Shown: positions 7,862 to 15,424 of the stretch, piece after piece
Layout: each line of letters begins with the position of its first letter
Numbering within the stretch: position 1 is the stretch's first letter
Assembly: GCF_035270045.1 (NCBI RefSeq)
Contig: NZ_DATFIP010000019.1
Location: 1 to 64,000, forward strand
Length of the DNA stretch: 64,000 nt
Direction: 5' to 3'
Source: Salibaculum sp035270045
Lineage (GTDB): Bacteria; Pseudomonadota; Alphaproteobacteria; Rhodobacterales; Rhodobacteraceae
Position numbers and translations under genes: made by a program
Notes under the pieces: generated by a model
The model's input: the letters and a program-made list of their open reading frames with translations, nothing else
What the model was told of the DNA's origin: nothing
The model's database searches: none

Positions 7862-9564
7862 GCAAACCGTCGAAAGTCGCCAGTCAGGTCATGTGGACCC
7901 GCCTGATCTCGGTCGTCGAGGAACAGGCCCAGGCGCTGATCCGCACCGCCTTTTCGACCAGCGTGCGCGAGGCCGGAGACCTGTCTGCCGGGGTCTACAA
8001 CGCGAGCGGCGAGATGCTGGCCCAAGCGGTCACGGGCACGCCGGGCCATGTCAACGCCATGGCCGACGCCGTTGGCCATTTCATCCGCCGCATCGGCGTG
8101 GAAAACATGGCCCCGGGCGATGTCTACCTGACCAACGATCCGTGGGAGGGGACGGGTCACAAGCATGACATCACCGTGGTCACTCCGACCTTTCACGGCG
8201 AGGACCTTATCGGCTTTTTCGCCTGCACCGCGCACGTCACCGATATCGGCGGGCGCGGCTTCGGCGCGGATGCCAACGACGTGCATGAAGAGGGGCTCTA
8301 TATCCCCGTCATGCCCTTTGCGCGGGCCGGGCAGGTTGACCAGACGCTGGTGCAGATCATTCGCGGCAATGTGCGTGAACCGGACCAGTTGGTGGGCGAT
8401 ATCTACGCGCTGGCCAGTTGCAACGAAATCGGCCAGAGGCGATTGCGCGCCATGATGAACGAGTTCGGCCTGACTGACCTGACCGGCATTTCCGATTTCA
8501 TTCTGTCCAATTCGCGCGCCGCAACGCTGGCACGGATCAATGCGCTGACCCCCGGTCAGGCCGAGGGCCACATGCGCATTGACGGCTACTCGTCACCGAT
8601 CGACCTGCGAGTGACATTGACCATCGAGACCGACCGCATCCTCAGCGACTGGTCCGGGACCAGCAAGGTCGACAAGAAAGGCATCAACGTGCCGCTGGTC
8701 TATACCAAGGCCTATGCCTGCTACGCGCTCAAATGCGCCATCGCGCCGGATATTCCAAACAACGCGGCCAGTCTCGCCCCGTTCGAGATTACCGCGCCCG
8801 AGGGCACGATTGTAAACGCGACTTGGCCCGCGCCCGTGGCGCTGCGCCACGTGATCGGCCACATGGTGCCGGACACGGTATATGACGCGCTCGACAAGCT
8901 CTTGCCAGGCGTGGTGCCCGCCGAGGGTGCGGGCTGCCTGTGCAATTTTCAGCTGTCCCTTCGGCCCCGAACGGATGCCGACGCGCCCGCCGATGCCGTC
9001 CGCGCCGAGGTGCTGACCTTCAATTCCGGCGGATCGGGGGCGCGGCCCGGCCTGGACGGCATGAACGCCACGGCCTTCCCCTCGGGGGTGATGACCATGC
9101 CGGTCGAGGCGACCGAACAGGTCGGCCCGGTCATCATCTGGCGCAAGGAGTTGCGCCCCGACAGCGGCGGGGCCGGGCAGTATCGCGGGGGGCTGGGCCA
9201 ATACATGGAGGTCGGCGCGCGCGAGGGCCACGAATTCGACATCTCGGCCATGCTGGACCGGGTCGATCACCCGGCACGCGGGCGGCGTGGCGGGCAGGAC
9301 GGCGCCCCCACACGGATCGCCCGGGACGACGGCACCACGATGCGTGGCAAGGGGCGGCAATTCGTGCCCCATGGCGCGCGCGTGTTGATGGCGTTTCCTG
9401 GCGGTGCGGGCTACGGTGCGCCCCGTGATCGGGATACCGCACAGGTGCGCCGCGACTTGGCACTGGGCTATATCACGCCTGATGCTGCACGCGAGGTTTA
9501 CGGCCTAAGCCAATCAGAAATATATGAAATTCAGGAACTGGCCCGCAAGGGCGACGCATTCTAG
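7858..9564 (+). CDS. hyuB: Hydantoinase/oxoprolinase B-type subunit
   Basis: A 568-residue protein of the HyuB family, the catalytic partner of HyuA. Typical segments are visible: an early FSTSVREAGDLSAGVYN, then VYLTNDPWEGTGHKHDITV with conserved histidines and aspartates, and a glycine-rich GGSGARPGLDG. At 568 residues it matches N-methylhydantoinase B and is much shorter than acetone carboxylase alpha subunits of about 770 residues. No gamma subunit lies nearby. The start codon lies inside the stop of hyuA. Acts in the cytoplasm as a hetero-oligomer with HyuA. Confidence 0.88.
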   Translation: MSKPSKVASQVMWTRLISVVEEQAQALIRTAFSTSVREAGDLSAGVYNASGEMLAQAVTGTPGHVNAMADAVGHFIRRIGVENMAPGDVYLTNDPWEGTGHKHDITVVTPTFHGEDLIGFFACTAHVTDIGGRGFGADANDVHEEGLYIPVMPFARAGQVDQTLVQIIRGNVREPDQLVGDIYALASCNEIGQRRLRAMMNEFGLTDLTGISDFILSNSRAATLARINALTPGQAEGHMRIDGYSSPIDLRVTLTIETDRILSDWSGTSKVDKKGINVPLVYTKAYACYALKCAIAPDIPNNAASLAPFEITAPEGTIVNATWPAPVALRHVIGHMVPDTVYDALDKLLPGVVPAEGAGCLCNFQLSLRPRTDADAPADAVRAEVLTFNSGGSGARPGLDGMNATAFPSGVMTMPVEATEQVGPVIIWRKELRPDSGGAGQYRGGLGQYMEVGAREGHEFDISAMLDRVDHPARGRRGGQDGAPTRIARDDGTTMRGKGRQFVPHGARVLMAFPGGAGYGAPRDRDTAQVRRDLALGYITPDAAREVYGLSQSEIYEIQELARKGDAF

Positions 9565-9583
9565 AACAGGAGTGACCACCACG

Positions 9584-11524
9584 ATGCCCGAGATTGTCTG
9601 GACACCGTCCGAGGACCGCTGGCAGGACAGCGCACTGGCGCGCTTCGCGCGCGAGAGCGGCTTTGATCCGCGCGATTACGCGGGTTTGCACCGATGGTCG
9701 ATCAGCGACCTGTCGGGGTTCTGGTCTAAGGTCTGGGACTTCGTCGGCGTGATCGGGGACAAGGGTGAACGGGTCTTCGTGCCGAATGATGATGCCTGGA
9801 TGACCGGCGCCCGTTTCTTCCCCGATGCGCGCATCAACCTGGCCGAAAACTTCCTGCGCCAGACCGGCGACGAGGTGGTGATCGTCGAGGCCGACGAGAC
9901 CGGCCACCGCGCCCATGTCACCGCCGATGAGCTGCGCGCACGGGTCGCCAAATGCGCCGATGGGCTGCGCGCGGCGGGCGTGGGGCAGGGCGACCGCGTG
10001 GGCGCGGTACTGCCCAATCGCACCGAGGCGCTGGTGACGCTGCTTGCCACGGCCGCCGTTGGCGGGGTCTGGACCTCGTGTTCGCCCGATTTCGGGGCGG
10101 CGGCCATCCTCGACCGGATCGGGCAGGTTGAGCCGAAGGTGCTCTTTGCCGCGCCGCGCATCACCTACGGCGGCAAGCCGGTCGATGTCTCGGACCGCAT
10201 CGGCGAGGTGGCCGACCAGATGCCGGGACTGGCCCGGCTTGTGCTGGTGGGCGAGAATACGACGAAGGCGCAAGTGCCGACCGTCGCCTGGGAGGAGTTC
10301 GGGCAGAAAGCCGACCTGACCTTCACCCGCGTGCCCTTCGATGCGCCGATCTACGTCATGTATACCTCGGGCACGACCGGAAAGCCCAAGGCCATCGTCC
10401 ACAAGACAGGCGGCGTGTTGCTGACCATGATTAAGGAACACGTGCTGCACGTCGACGTGCGGCCCGGTGACCGGGTGCTGTGGTATTCGAACACCGCCTG
10501 GATGATGTATCACTGGCTGATGTCGGGGCTGGCCGCCGGGGCTACGGTGGTGCTTTACGACGGGGCGCCGGTGGTCAAGCGGGACGGGGAACTGGATGGC
10601 ACCATGCTGTGGCAACTGGTGCAAGACGAGCGGCTGACGCATCTGGGAATTTCCCCCAAGTACCTGTCGACCCTGTCCGACATGGGCTTCAGGCCCCGCG
10701 ATCACTACGACCTGGCCTCGCTGCGCTGGCTGCTGGCCTCGGGCAGCCCCATGGCGCCCTATCAATACGACTGGATGTATGACGCGGTGGGCGACCATTT
10801 CGGGTTCTTCTCGATTTCCGGGGGCACCGACCTGATGGGGTGTTTCCTGACCGGGGCGCCGATGCTGCCGGTGCGGCGCGGGGCGCTCATGGCCAAGGCG
10901 CTGGGCATGGCGGTGCAGGTTCTGGATGATCGTGGTGTGGCCGTCATCGACCGCCCCGGCGAGTTGTGCTGCACCGAACCCTTCCCCTCGATGCCGCTGA
11001 CCTTCTGGGGGGAGGATGGCGACGCGCGCTACCACCGGGCCTATTTCGAGGACCGGACGCAGGTCTGGACCCATGGCGACCGCTTGACCGAGCACCTCGA
11101 CGGCAGCCTGACCATCCACGGGCGGTCCGATTTCACGCTCAACCCCGGCGGGGTACGCATCGGCACCGCCGATATCTACAACGTCTGCGAGCGCCTGCCG
11201 CAGGTGGCCGATTGCCTGGCCTTCGGGCGGCCGGTCGGCGATGACGAGGAAATCGTGCTCTGCCTGCAGATGGCCGGGGGTGCGGCGGCCACGTCCGAAC
11301 TTGCAAAGGAGATCCGCACCCGGTTGCGGCAGGAATGCTCGCCGCGCCATGTTCCGGCCGCGATTTATACGGTGGGGGCCGTGCCCTACACGATCAGTGG
11401 CAAGCGTGTCGAGGGCGCGGCCAAGTCTGCCGCCTTGGGAGAGGAGGTCAGGAACAAGGCTTCGCTTGCCAACCCAGAAAGCCTCGGGGACTACGCGGGA
11501 CTGTCGCAGCGAGAGGCGCTTTAG
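9584..11524 (+). CDS. Acetoacetyl-CoA synthetase (acetoacetate-CoA ligase)
   Basis: A 646-residue adenylate-forming enzyme that turns acetoacetate, ATP and CoA into acetoacetyl-CoA. Visible motifs: the AMP-binding loop YTSGTTGKPKAIVH near residue 265, WYSNTAWMMYHW as in acetyl-/acetoacetyl-CoA ligases, and the C-terminal PYTISGKRVE with the catalytic lysine. The ACAS_N-type start (FWSKVWDFVGV) fits this subfamily. GAACAGGAG precedes the ATG at 9584; the frame is open 20 codons further up, inside hyuB. Its place behind hyuAB suggests those enzymes yield acetoacetate or a similar 3-oxo acid. Confidence 0.9.
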   Translation: MPEIVWTPSEDRWQDSALARFARESGFDPRDYAGLHRWSISDLSGFWSKVWDFVGVIGDKGERVFVPNDDAWMTGARFFPDARINLAENFLRQTGDEVVIVEADETGHRAHVTADELRARVAKCADGLRAAGVGQGDRVGAVLPNRTEALVTLLATAAVGGVWTSCSPDFGAAAILDRIGQVEPKVLFAAPRITYGGKPVDVSDRIGEVADQMPGLARLVLVGENTTKAQVPTVAWEEFGQKADLTFTRVPFDAPIYVMYTSGTTGKPKAIVHKTGGVLLTMIKEHVLHVDVRPGDRVLWYSNTAWMMYHWLMSGLAAGATVVLYDGAPVVKRDGELDGTMLWQLVQDERLTHLGISPKYLSTLSDMGFRPRDHYDLASLRWLLASGSPMAPYQYDWMYDAVGDHFGFFSISGGTDLMGCFLTGAPMLPVRRGALMAKALGMAVQVLDDRGVAVIDRPGELCCTEPFPSMPLTFWGEDGDARYHRAYFEDRTQVWTHGDRLTEHLDGSLTIHGRSDFTLNPGGVRIGTADIYNVCERLPQVADCLAFGRPVGDDEEIVLCLQMAGGAAATSELAKEIRTRLRQECSPRHVPAAIYTVGAVPYTISGKRVEGAAKSAALGEEVRNKASLANPESLGDYAGLSQREAL

Positions 11525-11583
11525 CGACATCCTCCGGCGTGTCGGTGGTCATCGACGAGAGGCTGGCAGGCCCGGCGCGCCCC

Positions 11584-11790
11584 TCAGCCCAGCTTCAGGT
11601 CGCCTGCCATCTGGCGGCCGTCGGGCCCCTCGACCAGTTCGAATTCGACCGATTGTTCGTCGGCCAGGCCGGTCAGCCCGGCTTCTTCCACCTTCGAGAT
11701 GTGGACGAAGACGTCCTTGCCGCCATCGTCTGGCGCGATGAAGCCGAAGCCTTTTGCGGTGTTGAACCATTTCACGGTGCCCCTGGGCAT
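11584..11790 (-). CDS. CspA-family cold-shock protein
   Basis: A 68-residue single cold-shock domain. It begins MPRGTVKWFN, followed by RNP1 (KGFGFI) and RNP2 (VFVHIS), the aromatic strands that bind single-stranded RNA or DNA. Length is normal for the family. AGGAGA lies before the ATG at 11790; upstream codons in frame are not part of the domain. It converges on the acetoacetyl-CoA synthetase gene and diverges from the ArsC-like gene, with a 203-bp gap that contains its promoter and an untranslated leader. Confidence 0.95.
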   Translation of the reverse strand: MPRGTVKWFNTAKGFGFIAPDDGGKDVFVHISKVEEAGLTGLADEQSVEFELVEGPDGRQMAGDLKLG

Positions 11791-11993
11791 GTCCGTATCT
11801 CCTGTGCTTTCAGGGGGGACTGGGCCCCAGTCCCCGGGGTCCAGGTCTTCCGGTGCCGCGCGCAAAAGGGCGGCAATCCGTCAGCCTTGCATTGATAAAA
11901 TTAGATCGGACGGGCAAAAAGCAAATGACAATACCCTGTCGGGGCCAGGGCGGCGCCGATCCCAACGGCACTTGCACAAAAAGGAGGCGGCAC

Positions 11994-12320
11994 ATGCGCC
12001 TTTTCGGGCTGAAATCCTGTGATACCTGCCGCAAGGCGCTCAAGGCGCTGCGCGCGGCGGGGCATGACCCGCAGGTCATAGACGTGCGCGCCGATGGGAT
12101 CGGCCCGGCCGATATGCAGGCGATCCTCGACCGGTTCGGGGATGGCGCCGTCAACACCCGCTCGACCACCTGGCGCGGGCTGTCCCAGGAGGATCGTCAG
12201 CGCCCCGCCGCGGACCTGCTGGCCACGCATCCGACCCTGCTGAAACGCCCGGTTATCGAGTCAGGCGGGCAGTGGCACCAAGGCTGGACCAGGCCTGTCG
12301 AGGAGACGCTGCTTGGATAA
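11994..12320 (+). CDS. ArsC/Spx-family thioredoxin-fold protein
   Basis: A 108-residue protein of the arsenate reductase (ArsC)/Spx/YffB family. The CDTC motif (Cys9, Cys12) follows the first strand, and NTRSTTWRGL and LLKRPVIE are family segments, the latter the conserved arginine-proline loop. Such proteins are glutathione-dependent thiol proteins; no arsenic genes surround it, so arsenate reduction is not implied and a YffB-like role is equally likely. AAGGAGG stands before the ATG. Confidence 0.85.
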   Translation: MRLFGLKSCDTCRKALKALRAAGHDPQVIDVRADGIGPADMQAILDRFGDGAVNTRSTTWRGLSQEDRQRPAADLLATHPTLLKRPVIESGGQWHQGWTRPVEETLLG

Positions 12321-12365
12321 TCGGCGCAAGCCCCCAGATAAAGCCCAACGAAGAACGGAGGCATC

Positions 12366-12734
12366 ATGCGAAACGCGGCACTGGTCCTTGGCCTGATCGG
12401 CGGCATCATGGGCATCATCGTCGGGCTGGTGGGCTACGGCTATGCCGAGGTCAGCGAGCGCCATGGCGAGATCGCCGAGATATTCGGCGTGCTGGACAAC
12501 CCCGGCTTCATCCGAACGGCCAGCTTCCTGGCCCCGCTTCTGGCCATCGCGGGCGGCGCCATGGCCAAGGTGCGCGCCCTCTGGGGGGGAATCCTCATGC
12601 TGGTCGCCTGCGCGCTGTTCTACGCCGCCTTCGGCTTCAACGTGGGCACGATGTTTCCCATCGGCTTTGTCGGGCTGGGCGGGGTGCTGGCTATCGCGGC
12701 CGGGAAGCCGGACGAGCCCAGGGCGCATTTCTGA
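12366..12734 (+). CDS. Small integral membrane protein of unknown function
   Basis: A 122-residue protein with four hydrophobic segments; the first (LVLGLIGGIMGIIVGLVGYGY) is glycine-rich like small DUF4064-type membrane proteins. It has a good ribosome site (CGGAGG) and a 45-base gap from the ArsC-like gene, with which it may be co-transcribed. Its last 44 bases overlap the 3' end of the convergent DoxX gene. Function unknown. Confidence 0.7.
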   Translation: MRNAALVLGLIGGIMGIIVGLVGYGYAEVSERHGEIAEIFGVLDNPGFIRTASFLAPLLAIAGGAMAKVRALWGGILMLVACALFYAAFGFNVGTMFPIGFVGLGGVLAIAAGKPDEPRAHF

Positions 12735-13269
12735 GCATGGTGTCCAGCGACAGGGGGCCGGCTCCGCGCAGCACCAGACAGACCAGTACGAAGACCCAGA
12801 AGGCCCGCTGATCCAGGATCAGGGCATCGGGCACCCCGTCGAACCAGGCGCCCAGCGTCCCGTCGTGCCCGATGCCGCCGTGGCCATAAAGGTCGGTCAG
12901 GCTTTGGACGGTGATGAAGCCGATCATCCCCAGGGCGGCCAGCCGGGTGAACAGCCCCAGCACGATCAGCAGCGGAAGCAGGATCTCGGCCAGCGTTCCG
13001 GCCACGACCACCGCCCAATGAAACAGCCCCAGCTGGCCTGGATCGAAGCCCGCGGCCTCCATCGCGCGCGGGAAAATCTGCGCATAGGCCCCCAGCGATG
13101 GTTGGAATATCCCCAGAAGGCCGTCCCCGACCTTGGTCAGTGCCGAGTTCCAGAAATAGACCAAGAGCGTGGCGGCGAAGACCAGGCGAGCCAGGCTGGG
13201 CAAGAGCAGGGGCGCTATGCGTTCCAGCCCAGCGACGAGACGGTCATAGGCGGACAAAAGGGCGGTCAT
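12691..13269 (-). CDS. DoxX-family membrane protein of the bufferin operon
   Basis: A 192-residue DoxX-family protein with about four membrane helices (LVFAATLLVYFW, LLPLLIVLGLFTR, LGMIGFITVQ, FVLVCLVLRGAG). It ends a four-gene leftward operon: its ATG shares one base with the stop of the DUF2063 gene (TGATG). DoxX proteins are regular members of bufferin operons, where a redox or transport role at the inner membrane is suspected. It overlaps the convergent small membrane protein gene by 44 bases. Confidence 0.85.
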   Translation of the reverse strand: MTALLSAYDRLVAGLERIAPLLLPSLARLVFAATLLVYFWNSALTKVGDGLLGIFQPSLGAYAQIFPRAMEAAGFDPGQLGLFHWAVVVAGTLAEILLPLLIVLGLFTRLAALGMIGFITVQSLTDLYGHGGIGHDGTLGAWFDGVPDALILDQRAFWVFVLVCLVLRGAGPLSLDTMLRNAPWARPASRPR

Positions 13270-14015
13270 CAGGCGAACTCCTCGGTGGTCAGGGCGGTGA
13301 TGGCGTTGCGCTCCAGCATCAGTGTCAGAAGCTGCTCGAAATCGAAGTCTGGCCCGCTCTGGTGCAGGGCGCGGCCCAGTGGCGCGCCGTTCATGAGCGC
13401 GTCCAGCGCGCGGCCCTGGACCGGGGTCAGGGCATCGACAATAGGATCGAAGCCGGGCCGGGTGACAAGTGCTGTCTCGGGGCGGGCGGAGGGTGCGGAG
13501 CCGCCTGCCGTGTTCGCTGTCCAGAGACCTGCGACGGGATGATCCGAGGCCACAAGCCGCAGGGCCGGCGCGAAGGTGAACCGCAGCCCCGGCAGGGCGT
13601 CCTCGGGCAACGAGGTCAGCGTCGCGGGATCGAAAGGCGCGGTATCGGCGGCATGATAGGCGCGCCGGATGGCCAGTTCGAGGCGGGCGACGTCGGGCAG
13701 GTAGGGCAGGGATCGCGCCGGTCCGAAACCTTGCAGGAATTCCGGCATGTCGGCGCCGTAGAACATCATCAGCGGCGATCGGGGCGGGTGCCGGCGCAGG
13801 TAGACCCCGGCCATCGCACGAAAGAAATCCGCACCCACCAGTTTCAGGATCACCGGAAAGGCGGTCTCCAAGGCCTCGGCCAGACTGACGGCGACATTGT
13901 TGCGGTAGACGTCGAACCGTTTGGCGGCGGCGGTGCCGTCCGGGTTCACGAGTCCGGCTGGCGGTGCGGCGGCGGGGTCCAGAAGCGCCGTGCGAAAGCC
14001 TGCCTGGCCGGTCAT
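13269..14015 (-). CDS. bufC: DUF2063 protein, BufC/HvfC-like partner of the DUF692 enzyme
   Basis: A 248-residue protein. The N-terminal DUF2063 domain shows its hallmarks: RFDVYRNNVAVSLAEALETAFP and the following VGADFFRAMAGVYLRRHPP. The C-terminal half is the less conserved winged-helix-like part. In methanobactin-like and bufferin systems this protein forms a complex with the DUF692 oxidase and recruits the precursor peptide. The ATG at 14015 overlaps the stop of the DUF692 gene by four bases, so the two subunits are translationally coupled. Confidence 0.85.
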   Translation of the reverse strand: MTGQAGFRTALLDPAAAPPAGLVNPDGTAAAKRFDVYRNNVAVSLAEALETAFPVILKLVGADFFRAMAGVYLRRHPPRSPLMMFYGADMPEFLQGFGPARSLPYLPDVARLELAIRRAYHAADTAPFDPATLTSLPEDALPGLRFTFAPALRLVASDHPVAGLWTANTAGGSAPSARPETALVTRPGFDPIVDALTPVQGRALDALMNGAPLGRALHQSGPDFDFEQLLTLMLERNAITALTTEEFA

Positions 14016-14863
14016 GCGGGCACCCGTTGCAAGGCCCTTTCGGCGCGGCGCGCCTCGTCGGCCAGAACGGGCCAGTCGGGCACATCCGTGTCCCATTCGA
14101 CCAGCACCGGCCTTGGGCCGCATTTCCCCAGCGTGTGATCCAGCAATGCCCAGACAGGGTCCGCCACCGCGCATCCGTGGCTGTCGATCAGCAGCGGTGC
14201 GCCGCCGTCGTCGGCGTCCTCGTCGTGGCCGCCCAGGTGGATCTCGCCCACCGCGTCCAGCGGGAAGGCGTCGATATAGGCTCGGGGGGCATAGCGCAGG
14301 TTCGTGGCGCTGACGAAGGCATTGTTGACGTCCAGCAACAAGCCGCAGCCGGTCCGGCGGACAACCTGTGACAGAAATTCGGTCTCTTCCATCTCGCTCT
14401 CGGCAAAGGCCAGGTAGGAAGACGGGTTTTCCAGCAACATGCGGCGGCCCAGCACATCCTGCACCTGATGGATATGGGCACAGACGCGATCGAGGGTTGG
14501 GGTGGTGTAGGGCAGGGGCAAAAGGTCGTTCAAGAAGGTGCTGTCGTGGCTGGACCAGGCCAGGTGTTCGGAAAAACTGGCCGGTTGCAGCCAGTCGCAC
14601 AGGGTCTTGAGCCGGGCGAGGTGGTCTCTGTCCAACGGGTCCGCGCCGCCAATGGACAGGCCCACGCCGTGCACCGAAAAGGCGAACCGCTCGGACAGCG
14701 CCCGCAGTTGGGCCAGCGGGCGGCCGCCCGCGCCCATGTAATTCTCGGCATGGATCTCCAGCCATTCGACCGGGCCGGGGTCGGCCAGGATTTCGGCAAA
14801 GTGCTGGGGCTTGTAGCCGACACCGGGCAAGCTTGGCAGGGGGATATGTGGCGCGTCGAACAT
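14012..14863 (-). CDS. bufB: DUF692 multinuclear-iron oxidase, BufB/MbnB-like
   Basis: A 283-residue DUF692 TIM-barrel protein. Iron-binding segments of the family are visible: GVGYKPQHF, WLEIHAENY, FSVHGVGLSIG, FSEHLAW, LLLDVNNAFVSA, IHLGGHD, LIDSHG. MbnB-type enzymes use two or three irons and oxygen to convert cysteines of a precursor peptide into heterocycles. Here the likely substrate is the BufA1 protein encoded 53 bases upstream. Start at 14863, where the conserved core begins. Cytoplasmic, with the DUF2063 partner. Confidence 0.9.
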   Translation of the reverse strand: MFDAPHIPLPSLPGVGYKPQHFAEILADPGPVEWLEIHAENYMGAGGRPLAQLRALSERFAFSVHGVGLSIGGADPLDRDHLARLKTLCDWLQPASFSEHLAWSSHDSTFLNDLLPLPYTTPTLDRVCAHIHQVQDVLGRRMLLENPSSYLAFAESEMEETEFLSQVVRRTGCGLLLDVNNAFVSATNLRYAPRAYIDAFPLDAVGEIHLGGHDEDADDGGAPLLIDSHGCAVADPVWALLDHTLGKCGPRPVLVEWDTDVPDWPVLADEARRAERALQRVPA

Positions 14864-14916
14864 CCGCGGTCTCCGTCGGCGAGAGGGGCCGGGCGCGGCT
14901 GCCCGGCCCCGCTGTG

Positions 14917-15222
14917 TCATGATTGCGGAATGTCCCGGTCGAGCGGCTCGAGGCTGCCCATGCGATCGCCGCCGTCGGCCATCTCGGGCAGCTCCATGTC
15001 TTCGCAGGTGCCGGCCGGCACCAGTGTCCAGGCGTTGCCTTGGTAATCGACGGTCGAGGTGCCCGCGCAGGTGGTGCCGGGGCCGGCGGCACAGTCGTTC
15101 TCGCCGGCAAGGCTGACGCCGTAGCACTTGACGTTCTCTTGCGCCTGGGCGGCCGTGGTCAGCCCTGCAACGGCCGTGGCGACGGAGGCGGCGAGTGCCA
15201 GCTTGGTGGTTGTCTTGGTCAT
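14917..15222 (-). CDS. bufA1: BufA1-type bufferin precursor (DUF2282)
   Basis: A 101-residue exported protein. Residues 1-28 are a signal peptide ending AQA-Q. The mature chain has four cysteines at 33, 44, 52 and 73 in the DUF2282 pattern (VKCYGVSLAGENDCA, TTCAGTS, PAGTCED). In bufferins some of these cysteines are converted to thiooxazoles by the DUF692/DUF2063 pair; the exported product chelates copper and protects the cell. The order precursor, DUF692, DUF2063, DoxX is the standard operon. The gap up to thrS (15223-15424) should hold its promoter; I see no certain elements there. Confidence 0.88.
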   Translation of the reverse strand: MTKTTTKLALAASVATAVAGLTTAAQAQENVKCYGVSLAGENDCAAGPGTTCAGTSTVDYQGNAWTLVPAGTCEDMELPEMADGGDRMGSLEPLDRDIPQS

Positions 15223-15364
15223 GGGGTCGATCCCTCTCAATTGAATGCAATGTGCGCCGACCTGTCCTGGCCGACGTCGAAACCCTAGTGTCGCCAGGCG
15301 CACACGCGCCATTCACTGGGGCGTGTATCACCGGCCTGTTACGGGGCGTGACAATGTGTCGCCT

Positions 15365-15389
15365 GAAAACAAACGCCCCGCACGGGGCG
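15365..15389 (-). terminator. Rho-independent terminator of thrS
   Basis: On the minus strand a 7-bp GC stem (CGCCCCG / CGGGGCG) with a two-base centre is followed by TTTGTTTTC, 35 bases after the thrS stop codon. It separates thrS from the bufferin operon, which runs in the same direction. Confidence 0.75.
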
Positions 15390-15424
15390 GGGCGTCGAAG
15401 GTTACAGCGCTGGAGGCCCGATTG

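Noticed and set aside
5786..9564. Acetone carboxylase as the identity of HyuAB
   Set aside because: HyuB is about 200 residues too short and the gamma subunit is missing, so only the wider family is claimed.
9473..11530. Long antisense frame opposite acetoacetyl-CoA synthetase
   Set aside because: No ribosome site or recognisable domain; the sense gene is certain.
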